A stretch of 47,854 nt of DNA from MWH-TA3 sp044353905 (GTDB taxonomy: Bacteria > Actinomycetota > Actinomycetes > Actinomycetales > Microbacteriaceae), in assembly GCA_044353905.1 (NCBI GenBank), contig JBILBA010000008.1, forward strand, positions 1-47,854, read 5' to 3'. Position 1 is the first letter of the stretch. Every line of letters begins with the position of its first letter. Below the pieces are notes generated by a model that was not told where the DNA came from, made no database searches, and was given only the letters and a program-made list of their open reading frames with translations. Made by a program: the position numbers and the translations under genes. Positions 8,816 to 16,469 of this stretch are shown here, piece after piece.

Positions 8816-8821
8816 TAGGCT
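8816..8821 (+). promoter_or_regulatory. Leaderless -10 box (TAGGCT) of the UXS-like gene
   Basis: TAGGCT fits the TANNNT actinobacterial -10 pattern and lies exactly six bases before the ATG at 8828, so transcription should begin at or next to the start codon. No Shine-Dalgarno sequence precedes this ATG. Confidence 0.5.
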
Positions 8822-8827
8822 CGAACC

Positions 8828-9754
8828 ATGCGATATCTGGTGACGGGCGGCGGTGGCTTTCTCGGCTCGCATCTCTGTGAGCGCCTCCTGCAGTCGGGAC
8901 ACTCCGTCATCGCGTTGGATGATTTTTCGACCGGATCACGTGACAACATCCGCGATCTTGGCGCCCTTGGCGACTTCGAAGTCCTCGACTGGGACGTCGC
9001 AGTTCCGTTCGATGTCACGGTTGATGGAATTTTCAATCTCGCTTGTCCCGCCTCGCCAATTCAGTATCAGCGGTACCCGACTCGAACGACAAAGACTTCG
9101 GTTCTGGGAGCGATTAATTCACTAGAACTCGCCAAGAAACTGGATATTCCCGTCCTTCAGGCATCTACCTCAGAGGTTTACGGTGACCCGCTCGAGTCCC
9201 CGCAATCCGAAGAATACTGGGGCAACGTCAATCCGGTCGGAATCAGGTCATGCTACGACGAGGGCAAACGTGCCGCGGAAACCCTGTTTGTCGATTACCT
9301 CAGAGAGTTTTCCGTTGACATTCGAATTGCTCGGATTTTCAATACGTACGGGCCGAGAATGGCGCTGAATGACGGTCGAGTAGTCCCCCAGTTCATCACT
9401 CAAGCACTGAGTGGCGACCCGCTCACCATTTATGGAGATGGGGAACAAACGCGCAGCTTTTGCTACGTGGATGACCTCATCTCGGGCTTCATCGCCTTGT
9501 TTTTCGAATCCAGCGAGCACCGTCCCGTTAACTTGGGAAACCCGCAACCGATCACGATGCTGGAGCTTGCCGACGAGATTATTCACTTGACCGGATCAAC
9601 GAGCACAATTTCCTACCTGCCCTTGCCAGAGGACGACCCGCTGATTAGGGAACCCGACATTAGCCGCGCTGCCGAGGTTCTCAATTGGAATCCGAAAATG
9701 GGACGCGTCGAAGGCCTGATGGCCACGATTGACGACATCCGCACACGAGTCTGA
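8828..9754 (+). CDS. UDP-glucuronate decarboxylase-like extended SDR
   Basis: NAD-dependent short-chain dehydrogenase of 308 residues. The Rossmann motif GGGGFLGSH is at residues 7-15. The motifs NLACPASPIQYQ, STSEVYGDP, EYWGNVNP and RSCYDEGKR are characteristic of UDP-xylose synthase (UXS), which converts UDP-glucuronate to UDP-xylose through a 4-keto intermediate. The catalytic Tyr-x3-Lys is the YDEGK segment. Its product would feed glycan synthesis by glycosyltransferases such as the divergent GT4 neighbour. Other sugar-nucleotide decarboxylases or epimerases remain possible. The gene is probably leaderless. Confidence 0.85.
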   Translation: MRYLVTGGGGFLGSHLCERLLQSGHSVIALDDFSTGSRDNIRDLGALGDFEVLDWDVAVPFDVTVDGIFNLACPASPIQYQRYPTRTTKTSVLGAINSLELAKKLDIPVLQASTSEVYGDPLESPQSEEYWGNVNPVGIRSCYDEGKRAAETLFVDYLREFSVDIRIARIFNTYGPRMALNDGRVVPQFITQALSGDPLTIYGDGEQTRSFCYVDDLISGFIALFFESSEHRPVNLGNPQPITMLELADEIIHLTGSTSTISYLPLPEDDPLIREPDISRAAEVLNWNPKMGRVEGLMATIDDIRTRV

Positions 9755-9822
9755 CTCCCGGAATTACTCCGAAGTGGAACTCGGGGATAACACAAAGGGG
9801 CAGTGATTCCTCGTGAGAGAAG

Positions 9823-9896
9823 TAGGGCGAGCGGGGCTTGAACCCGCGACCGACGGATTATGAGTCCGCTGCTCTAACCAGCTGAGCTATCGCCCC
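9823..9896 (-). tRNA. tRNA with CAT anticodon (Met, or Ile2 if lysidine-modified)
   Basis: The minus strand folds as a complete cloverleaf of 74 bases: acceptor GGGGCGA pairs with TCGCCCT (a terminal G-U), then D-arm GCTCAGCTGGTTAGAGC, anticodon stem GCGGA/TCCGT with loop CTCATAA (anticodon CAT), and T-arm GCGGG/TTCAAGC/CCCGC. The discriminator is A and CCA is not encoded. CAT is read as elongator Met or, after TilS modification, as Ile2. The variable and T-arm sequence (GGTCGCGGGTTCAAG) resembles bacterial Ile2 tRNAs more than elongator Met, but this cannot be settled by eye. Confidence 0.93.
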
Positions 9897-9951
9897 GAGA
9901 ACTCCAGCCTACCGACAGCGCCGTGTTGCCACCCGTTGGACGGCAGTTCTG

Positions 9952-10917
9952 CTAGAGCAGGTTGGGAATCTTCTGCTCTTCGGCCACGTTTGCGCGACGG
10001 AAGATAAATGTCACTACCGTCGAAATCAGCACGATGAACAAGGAATACAGTGCTGGGACCAAGAGAATCGAGTCCAGGCCCGGGCTGTCGATATAGACCG
10101 CAACGATGACTGCGATTGCAAGCGGACCGTTCTGAATTCCTGTCTCGAGCGCGATTGTTCGGGCATTCATCGGGTGAATCCGAATCGCCTTCGCAATCAC
10201 GTAGGCCACGGTAATACCCACGACACCAAGCCCAATGGACACCGCGTAGGTCGGCCACTCGGTGGTGATCAACAGCTGCCAGTTTCGTGGCACCCAGATG
10301 GCGATGAGGAATGGAATGAACAACAGTCCAAAAATGCCGCCGACCAGCTCAAGCACAGCACCCGCGTTGGCGCTGAGTCGCCGAACCAACATTCCCAAGG
10401 CAACCGGAATGATGAGCCCGACGATCACTATGGCGAGCTCACTGAAGTCGATACTGAGAGATTCATCGAAGTCCAGCAGGCTCGAGTAAATCCAGAGCAT
10501 GAAGGGTGTCATCACGAACGCCCACAGTGTTGAATTGACGGTCATCGTCACGCTCAGCGCGAGGTTACCTTTGGAGAAATATGTGAACAGGTTCGACGTC
10601 GTCCCCGCGGGAACCGCGCCCATGATGAGAGCACCCAGTGCAATGAATGCGACCTCGGGACCTTGCGTGAAGGGCATGAGAACGGCAATGACGAGCAGGT
10701 AGGCGGTCAGCGGCATAATCCCGAACTGGGTTAACCATCCGATGATGAGTCCCCACGGGCGCCGGAGGGCTAGACCAAAGTCACGCGGCGTAAGACCGGC
10801 GCCGAGCCCGAACATGATGATGAGGATGAAGATTCTCAGCAATGACTGTTCGAACTCGTTGACAACGGTAGCCTGATTGGCTGCTTCAGCAGCCATGACG
10901 ACAAAGGAATCAACCAT
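9952..10917 (-). CDS. Bile acid:sodium symporter family (BASS) transporter
   Basis: A 321-residue inner-membrane protein with about nine to ten hydrophobic segments. Family features include the PAGTTSNLFTYFSKGNLALS segment, which matches the BASS Na+-site crossover (GxxSN...KG...LS), followed by MTVNSTLWAF. Members move organic anions, such as keto acids, bile acids or pantoate, with sodium. The substrate is unknown here. The ATG lies two bases after the stop of the upstream acyl-CoA ligase gene, so the two are almost certainly co-transcribed; an organic-acid substrate handled by both is an inference. Confidence 0.86.
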   Translation of the reverse strand: MVDSFVVMAAEAANQATVVNEFEQSLLRIFILIIMFGLGAGLTPRDFGLALRRPWGLIIGWLTQFGIMPLTAYLLVIAVLMPFTQGPEVAFIALGALIMGAVPAGTTSNLFTYFSKGNLALSVTMTVNSTLWAFVMTPFMLWIYSSLLDFDESLSIDFSELAIVIVGLIIPVALGMLVRRLSANAGAVLELVGGIFGLLFIPFLIAIWVPRNWQLLITTEWPTYAVSIGLGVVGITVAYVIAKAIRIHPMNARTIALETGIQNGPLAIAVIVAVYIDSPGLDSILLVPALYSLFIVLISTVVTFIFRRANVAEEQKIPNLL

Positions 10918-10919
10918 GT

Positions 10920-12644
10920 TTATGCACCCTTCGGGGTTTTCGCAGCACCCGTCACCTGATCGCGCAGCTCACGCCGGAGAATCTTGCCGATGGGGCTCTT
11001 GGGAAGTTCGTCCACAAAAAAGACTTTCTGCGGCACCTTGTATGCGGACAGGTGCTCACGGCACCGAGCCACGATTTCTTCCTCGGTGGGTTTCGTTGCG
11101 CCCGAGACGATGTACGCGTGCACCGCCTCACCGGTTTTAGCGTCCGGGACACCGATGACGCCGACCTCGAGAACTCCCGGAACAGCCGCGATCTGTTCTT
11201 CCACTTCGTTCGGAAAAACGTTGAAGCCGCTTACGAGAATCAGGTCTTTTTTTCGATCGACGATCGTGAAGTAGCCATCTGCGTCCATCTGAGCAATATC
11301 ACCCGTGTGGAACCAGCCGTCAGACATGGCGAACTTTGTTTCCGCTTCGCTATTCCAATAGCCAAGCATGACCTGTGGTCCTTTGGCGACCAATTCGCCC
11401 GGCTCGCCCACACCGACTGGCTTACCGGCGTCGTTGAGCAGCTGAATGTCGGTCGACGGAACGGGGATGCCGATTGTGCCGTCCTTGCTCAGTCCCCCAA
11501 AAGGATTGAAGGCCAAGGCCGGCGCGGTCTCGGTGAGCCCATAGCCTTCGACGATTGGTGTCCCAGTCAATTCGCGCCAGCGTTCCGCGACGGAAGCCTG
11601 CAAGGCCATCCCGCCCGCCGCCGAGTAACGAAGGTGCTTGGGCGGGCTGTCGGAAAACCAGCGTTCATTCATCAACGCGTTGAACAACGTATTCACGCCC
11701 GTCAACCACGTGACTTTATAGTTCTCAAACGCGCGCTTGAGGTTGCTCGGCGGCCGGGGGCTTGGAATCAAGAGGTTGCGACCCCCGCGCTGATAGAAGG
11801 CAAGCAGATTGACCGTGAAGGCGAAGATGTGATAGAGCGGCAACGCCGTGACTACGACCTCGACCCCCGGACGAATGTAATTGCCGACAAACGAGAGCAG
11901 TTGCATCGTATTCGCGATCAGGTTGCCGTGAGAGAGCATCGCGCCCTTCGCGACACCGGTGGTTCCACCGGTGTACTGAAGTGCCGCGATGGAGTCCGAA
12001 CCGATCCCCTTGAGGTAGCCCTTGGCTGACTCTGGGGTCGACTTTTTGCGCCCTTGAGCTAGGGCGAGCCGAAAAGGTGTGTGTTCGACGGTGATTTTGG
12101 GAAGGGAGCGACTCCAGAAGCGCTGGACACCGCGAATCACTCCGTGCACGACGGGCGAGAAGAATTCCGAGATACGAACCGTGACGACGTTCGTGATTTG
12201 CGTCTTACCCAAAACCTCGGGCAAGCGGCCCGCAAACATGTCGATTACTACGAGCGTGGTGGCACCGGAATCCGAGAACTGGTGAACCATCTCGGAGGCG
12301 GTGTAGAGCGGGTTGGTGTTAACGAGAACGCAGCCAGCCTTAAACACACCAAAAGCCACAATCGGATACGCCAAACAGTTGGGCATTTGTACAGCGACCC
12401 TATCGCCCTGGGACAAACCAAGTTCTTCGCGCAGATAGGCGGCAAAGTCATCCGACAGCGTGTCAATCTGCTGGTAGCTCAACGAGGCGTTCATGCCGTT
12501 GGGCATCACCTGGGTGAATGCGGTCTTCTTACCCCATTGAGCGCTGGCTGCAGTGACCATCTCGGGCAGATTTTCGTAGGGCGGCTTTGCTAGCTCATGC
12601 TCGACATCGCTCGGATAATGGGCAAGCCAGGGGCGTTCTGTCAT
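10920..12644 (-). CDS. fadD: Long-chain acyl-CoA ligase (AMP-forming)
   Basis: Activates a fatty acid to acyl-CoA through an acyl-AMP intermediate, at the cytoplasmic membrane. The ANL-family motifs are complete: the P-loop YTGGTTGVAKGAMLSH, the A5-type GYGLTETAP, the A7/A8 stretch WFHTGDIAQMD...DRKKDLILVSGFNVFP, and the C-terminal catalytic lysine segment PKSPIGKILRREL. I place the start at the ATG encoding MTERPWLAHYP, which has GGAAG seven bases upstream. A TTG 63 bases further upstream overlaps a TATAAT box and is probably not translated. Length from this start is 574 residues. The gene is first in an operon with the BASS transporter. An inverted repeat flanks its promoter. Confidence 0.92.
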   Translation of the reverse strand: MTERPWLAHYPSDVEHELAKPPYENLPEMVTAASAQWGKKTAFTQVMPNGMNASLSYQQIDTLSDDFAAYLREELGLSQGDRVAVQMPNCLAYPIVAFGVFKAGCVLVNTNPLYTASEMVHQFSDSGATTLVVIDMFAGRLPEVLGKTQITNVVTVRISEFFSPVVHGVIRGVQRFWSRSLPKITVEHTPFRLALAQGRKKSTPESAKGYLKGIGSDSIAALQYTGGTTGVAKGAMLSHGNLIANTMQLLSFVGNYIRPGVEVVVTALPLYHIFAFTVNLLAFYQRGGRNLLIPSPRPPSNLKRAFENYKVTWLTGVNTLFNALMNERWFSDSPPKHLRYSAAGGMALQASVAERWRELTGTPIVEGYGLTETAPALAFNPFGGLSKDGTIGIPVPSTDIQLLNDAGKPVGVGEPGELVAKGPQVMLGYWNSEAETKFAMSDGWFHTGDIAQMDADGYFTIVDRKKDLILVSGFNVFPNEVEEQIAAVPGVLEVGVIGVPDAKTGEAVHAYIVSGATKPTEEEIVARCREHLSAYKVPQKVFFVDELPKSPIGKILRRELRDQVTGAAKTPKGA

Positions 12645-12692
12645 CGTCACTCTTCCAGCGGAGGGACCATCGCCAGCGGATAGTCCGACGTT

Positions 12693-12740
12693 GGATTGGT
12701 TACGCAATTATAAACACAGGGGTCTGCCGTAACGCAATCC
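12693..12740 (-). promoter_or_regulatory. fadD promoter within a 12/13-bp inverted repeat (candidate operator)
   Basis: On the minus strand GGATTGCGTTACG (12740-12728) and CGTAACCAATCC (12704-12693) form an inverted repeat, 12 of 13 positions with one base missing. The arms enclose a TATAAT -10 box (12707-12712) with TTGCGT 19 bases upstream as a possible -35 inside the first arm. A dimeric repressor such as a TetR-type fatty-acid regulator could bind here. The elements are seen; the regulator is unidentified. Confidence 0.55.
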
Positions 12741-12799
12741 GTATAAGACCCTAATTTCACCAGTTTTGGGAGGGTTGGGAATTGCACAAACAGTAGGTG

Positions 12800-13957
12800 C
12801 TAAACGCCACGGTAAATCTGCTCGAACCGGTCGAGAGTCGTTGAGATGTCGTGGTCGGAAACGATTGCGAGTGACTCGCGTTGGTAAGCGCGGTATTCAC
12901 TGTCGGAACTGTCGAGAATTCGTTTGATCGAGTCAGCGAGACCCGTGATGTCGCGCGGCTCGTAGAGGTAACCGTTGTCGCCGTCGTGGACGAGGTGCGG
13001 CAGTGCCATCGCGTTGGCCGCAACAACCGGAAGGCCACTCGCCATCGCCTCCATCGTCGCAATTGACTGTAACTCCGCGATGGACGGCATGACGAACACT
13101 GCGGCCTCGGACAATAATGTTCGCAACGTTTCCTCGTCGACATGACCCAGGAAAGCGACACGATCCGCAATTCCGTTGTCGCGCGCAATCTTTTCGAGCC
13201 TGCCCTGGTCATCGCCGGATCCCGCGATCACGACCCTCAACCGACCTTCGGGAAAACGTGCGAGCGCGAACAGCAACTCTTCAATCCGTTTTTCTTGTTC
13301 AACCCGACCGAGGAAAAGCGCGTAGGGATCTTTCCGCTTACCCAGAATGACTCGGTAGTTCGAGATATCGAGCCCGCACGAAATCGCGTGAACTCCAGAT
13401 CGACGAACGGCTCGTTCCAGATACTCGGCTGCTTTTCGGGTAGGAGTCGTCGCTTCGTCAACCATTGCGTAGGTCTTCATTGCGACCTTCCACAGGCTGC
13501 GCGTCAACCAGTCGACGCCGAATTGAGGCAACGGAAGGAACTGAGCCGTGTTCTCGGGCATGAAATGGTTGGTGGCGATTACTCGAATCCCCTTGTCGTG
13601 TGCCTCACGGACGAGACCCCACCCGACATTGATGTGCGATTGAATGTGAACCACGTCTGGTCTCACCTCTTCGAGGATCGCGCGGGTGTCGGGACGAACC
13701 TCCCACGGCAAGGCAAATCGCGCCCACGGGTGGTTGAACCACTTCCATGACCGAAGTCGGTAAACCTCGAGATCAACCCCGGCATGATTCTCGGTCCGAA
13801 TCCCGAACCTCTCGTCCGGTGACGGCGCAACGATGACTACTCGATGTCCGCGCCCAACGAGCCCAACCGCAAGTCGCTCGGCAAATTTAGCCGCGCCGTT
13901 CACGTCGGGCGGGAAAGTGTCCGCGCCGATCAGAATTGTTAGCCGTTTATCCGCCAT
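12800..13957 (-). CDS. GT4-family glycosyltransferase (PimB/MgtA-like)
   Basis: A 385-residue retaining GT-B enzyme. The N-terminal FPPDVNGAAKFAERLA motif is typical of GDP-mannose- or UDP-glucose-dependent GT4 enzymes acting on phosphatidylinositol mannosides or diacylglycerol glycolipids in Actinobacteria. The C-terminal domain has FLGRVEQEKRIEEL, VIAGSGDD and the E-x7-E motif in AELQSIATMEAMASG. It is likely a peripheral membrane enzyme with a cytoplasmic active site. The start ATG has AAGG upstream and lies 14 bases after the stop of the DMT permease gene, so they may share a transcript. Donor and acceptor are not decided by sequence. Confidence 0.85.
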   Translation of the reverse strand: MADKRLTILIGADTFPPDVNGAAKFAERLAVGLVGRGHRVVIVAPSPDERFGIRTENHAGVDLEVYRLRSWKWFNHPWARFALPWEVRPDTRAILEEVRPDVVHIQSHINVGWGLVREAHDKGIRVIATNHFMPENTAQFLPLPQFGVDWLTRSLWKVAMKTYAMVDEATTPTRKAAEYLERAVRRSGVHAISCGLDISNYRVILGKRKDPYALFLGRVEQEKRIEELLFALARFPEGRLRVVIAGSGDDQGRLEKIARDNGIADRVAFLGHVDEETLRTLLSEAAVFVMPSIAELQSIATMEAMASGLPVVAANAMALPHLVHDGDNGYLYEPRDITGLADSIKRILDSSDSEYRAYQRESLAIVSDHDISTTLDRFEQIYRGV

Positions 13958-13971
13958 GAACCTTGCCTTGG

Positions 13972-14889
13972 TTAACGCAGTGTCTGCGGGTGGTGACGTG
14001 CGAGCAGTACGACACCAACGACGGACAGGATTCCACCGATTGCAAGACCAGCTAAGGCAAACGGCGGGAACCTATCTGCCTCACCCAACACGGTGATTGC
14101 AATCGCGACGGCAACAAGTGGATCGATGACGGTCAAACCGGCAATCACCAAGTCTGGCGAGCCAACAGAGTAAGCGGTTTGGACGAAGTAACCGCCGAGT
14201 AGCGCGGCCACGATGATCCCGGCCAGACAGAGAATCATGAACGCGTCGACTTGATTGGATTGCCAACGGTTGATGAGAACCTTGGTGATGGTGACCACGA
14301 ACCCGTAGAGCGTGCCCGCGGCCACGATGTAGAACATCGCTCGAAGACGTCGGCGGAAAATCACAAACAACGCGACGACTCCGACGATGACCGCAGCGAG
14401 TAACCACATGATGAACAACAGTTGCGCATCAGATAGTGCGCGCTCAAAAGCGTAAATCGCCGAAAAAGCGACGAAAATCGCGATGCCAAGGACCGCCAAG
14501 GCAATGCTGCCCCGAACTCGAGCATCCGGCGCGATGCCGTTGACGCGGGAATTAATCACATTGGTCAGTACCATCGCGACAACACCGAGCGGTTGAACCA
14601 CGATCAGCGGCGCGAATGCAAGCGAAATCAGTTGAATGACAATCGCGAGAGTCAGCAGAAGCGTTCCAAACACCCACGACGGTCGTCGAACCAGCAACAT
14701 GAGCTGTCCGGCCGAAAGTCCCGATTTAGCGCCAATTTCGTGGGTTCCGTCGACCTTCGAGACTCCGCGGTGTTGTAACTGCGCACCGATGGACAGAAAC
14801 ACCGCACCAATGAGGGCAATCGGGATTCCGATTGCCTGGTACGGGGTTAACGAGATCTGTCCAACCAGATTCGAAAGTTGGTCGTTCAC
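13972..14889 (-). CDS. DMT-superfamily permease (NIPA/EamA-like)
   Basis: An integral membrane protein of 305 residues with about nine to ten hydrophobic helices arranged as in the drug/metabolite transporter superfamily. The start has an outward helix (AIGIPIALIGAVFLSIGAQLQ), and the central SRVNG and GFVVTITKVLINRW segments resemble NIPA-type magnesium transporter homologues annotated as DMT permeases in Actinobacteria. The substrate is unknown. The GTG start lies six bases after a TAGCCT box, predicting a leaderless mRNA. Only 31 bases separate this start codon from that of def on the other strand. Confidence 0.78.
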   Translation of the reverse strand: MNDQLSNLVGQISLTPYQAIGIPIALIGAVFLSIGAQLQHRGVSKVDGTHEIGAKSGLSAGQLMLLVRRPSWVFGTLLLTLAIVIQLISLAFAPLIVVQPLGVVAMVLTNVINSRVNGIAPDARVRGSIALAVLGIAIFVAFSAIYAFERALSDAQLLFIMWLLAAVIVGVVALFVIFRRRLRAMFYIVAAGTLYGFVVTITKVLINRWQSNQVDAFMILCLAGIIVAALLGGYFVQTAYSVGSPDLVIAGLTVIDPLVAVAIAITVLGEADRFPPFALAGLAIGGILSVVGVVLLARHHPQTLR

Positions 14890-14895
14890 CTCTCT

Positions 14896-14901
14896 AGGCT
14901 A
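14896..14901 (-). promoter_or_regulatory. Leaderless -10 box (TAGCCT) of the DMT permease gene
   Basis: TAGCCT on the minus strand, six bases (AGAGAG) before the GTG at 14889. It lies seven bases from the oppositely oriented def -10 box, so the two promoters overlap back to back. Confidence 0.5.
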
Positions 14902-14908
14902 CCGACAT

Positions 14909-14914
14909 TAGGCT
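14909..14914 (+). promoter_or_regulatory. Leaderless -10 box (TAGGCT) of def
   Basis: TAGGCT, then the six bases GGGCGG, then the GTG start of def at 14921. The corresponding -35 region would fall on the start codon of the divergent permease gene. Confidence 0.5.
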
Positions 14915-14920
14915 GGGCGG

Positions 14921-15487
14921 GTGGATATTCGGGAAATCGTCATCACGGGAAACCCGGTGCTCCATCGGCCGTGCGCCCGAGTTGAGCACATCGATGACCA
15001 CCTGAAGGAACTAGTTCAGGACATGTTTGCCACGATGGAACTGGCACCAGGTGTCGGCTTGGCTGCATCGCAAGTCGGAGTTGATCTCTCCTTGTTCGTG
15101 TACGACTGGGTCGACGACGACGGCATTCAGCACCGTGGCGTTGCCATCAACCCGACGTTATTGCTCGAACCGCCTCCCATCGGTCCGCTCGATGACGACG
15201 AAGAACTGGAGGGGTGTTTATCCGTTCCTGGCGAGCGATTCCCGCTTCGCCGAAGTGATCGAGTAACGCTCACCGCAACCAATCTGGATGGAAACGAGTT
15301 CACCATTCACGCGGAAGGTTGGCTCGCGCGAATCTTTCAACATGAGTTTGACCACGTTCTCGGAGTTCTGTATGTTGACCGCCTGGTCGAGCCTCATCAC
15401 ACTGAAGCGCGCGAGGCGATTCATCAGGTTGGTTGGGGAGTTCCTGGGTTGTCCTGGCTGCCCGGCCGCGACCATCTCGAAGGCTAA
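14921..15487 (+). CDS. def: Peptide deformylase
   Basis: Metalloenzyme that removes the formyl group from the N-terminal methionine of new proteins. The three family motifs are present in the 188-residue protein: GVGLAASQVG (residues 44-53), EGCLSVPG with metal ligand Cys99, and QHEFDHVLG with ligands His141 and His145 and catalytic Glu142. It starts with GTG directly downstream of a -10 box and has no Shine-Dalgarno sequence, so it is likely translated from a leaderless mRNA. Its end overlaps the end of the convergent azlD gene by four bases (15484-15487). Confidence 0.96.
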   Translation: MDIREIVITGNPVLHRPCARVEHIDDHLKELVQDMFATMELAPGVGLAASQVGVDLSLFVYDWVDDDGIQHRGVAINPTLLLEPPPIGPLDDDEELEGCLSVPGERFPLRRSDRVTLTATNLDGNEFTIHAEGWLARIFQHEFDHVLGVLYVDRLVEPHHTEAREAIHQVGWGVPGLSWLPGRDHLEG

Positions 15488-15798
15488 GCAGCCCAGCCCA
15501 TCGCTCGAAGAGCAGCGGCCGCCGCCGCCGCGACCAACACAACGACAATGAATGGCGCGCGAACCCACAGCAACGCCGCTCCGACCCCCAGCGCAGCGAG
15601 TCGCGCGTCGACAACGATTGCACTTCCCGTTGCCACGGTTTGGGTGACAACTAGCGACGCGAGTAGCGCGACCGTGAGCACGTCGCTGATGCGCTGAATC
15701 CTGGGTTGCGCGGCGACGCTCGCGGGGACGAGGTATCCCAGCAGTTTGGTGCCCAGCACAACAGCAGAGGCGATCAGAATTGTGGTCCACAGAGTCAT
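15484..15798 (-). CDS. azlD: AzlD-family branched-chain amino acid export subunit
   Basis: A 104-residue hydrophobic protein with about three to four membrane helices, matching the small AzlD subunit of the AzlCD branched-chain amino acid exporter. The segment GTKLLGYLVP near residue 16 and the arginine-rich loop after it are typical. It starts at ATG in a four-base ATGA overlap with the azlC stop, a hallmark of this two-subunit transporter. Its C-terminal half is rich in valine and alanine. Its stop overlaps the convergent def end. Confidence 0.87.
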   Translation of the reverse strand: MTLWTTILIASAVVLGTKLLGYLVPASVAAQPRIQRISDVLTVALLASLVVTQTVATGSAIVVDARLAALGVGAALLWVRAPFIVVVLVAAAAAAALRAMGWAA

Positions 15799-16469
15799 GC
15801 TTGCCTCCGTTCTGCCAACAACGCCATGACGATCCCTGCCGCGGCGGCAATAAGGACAGGTAAACCGGCAGGAGCCGTGGGCACGGTCAACACCGTGATG
15901 ACAGCAGCTACAGCTGCGACGGCGACGGGTTGTCGAGATTGAATCCGTGGCCACAGAAGTCCGAGGAACGCTGCTGCAGCCGCGGCATCAAGGCCCCACG
16001 CCCGTGGGTCACCCAACGCGTCACCTAGAATCGCACCGGCAGCGGTCATTGCGTTCCAGCCGACAAAGATTGCGGCACCGGTGAGCCAGAAACCGATTCG
16101 CTGTGCACGTGGCTCGGTTTGGGCAATCGCCACAGCCGTGCTCTCGTCAATCGTCCAATGACCCGCCAGCAGGCGCTTCCAAAACCCAGTACCCACTACT
16201 GACGACATCCGAACCGCGTACAGTCCGTTTCGAACACCCAGCAGTCCTGCCGCGGTGATGACACTGAGACCCGGCGCTCCGGTAGCGACGAGCCCAATGA
16301 CGGCGAACTGCGACCCTCCCGAGAACATGAACAGAGACAAGACCTGCGTCTGCCAGAAATCCAGACCCGACGCGACGGCCAGGGCTCCAAACGAGATCCC
16401 GTACAACGAGACAGCGCCCGCAACACCAAGGGACATGCTCACCGATGCACGCACGGCGCTGGCGGTCAC
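15795..16469 (-). CDS. azlC: AzlC-family branched-chain amino acid exporter subunit
   Basis: A 224-residue membrane protein, the large subunit of the AzlCD (LIV-E type) exporter that expels branched-chain amino acids or analogues. The family features GISFGALAVASGL near the start, FSGGSQFAVIGL, and the segment RNGLYAVRMS are clear, followed by several hydrophobic helices. I choose the GTG start because it overlaps the stop of the upstream kinase-like gene as GTGA, giving a coupled kinase-azlC-azlD unit. The frame stays open upstream but runs inside the kinase gene and does not look like AzlC there. Confidence 0.88.
   Translation of the reverse strand: MTASAVRASVSMSLGVAGAVSLYGISFGALAVASGLDFWQTQVLSLFMFSGGSQFAVIGLVATGAPGLSVITAAGLLGVRNGLYAVRMSSVVGTGFWKRLLAGHWTIDESTAVAIAQTEPRAQRIGFWLTGAAIFVGWNAMTAAGAILGDALGDPRAWGLDAAAAAAFLGLLWPRIQSRQPVAVAAVAAVITVLTVPTAPAGLPVLIAAAAGIVMALLAERRQA

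Noticed and set aside
12645..12707. TTG start giving a 21-residue extension of the acyl-CoA ligase
   Set aside because: The TTG overlaps a TATAAT box and lacks a Shine-Dalgarno sequence; the internal ATG has one.
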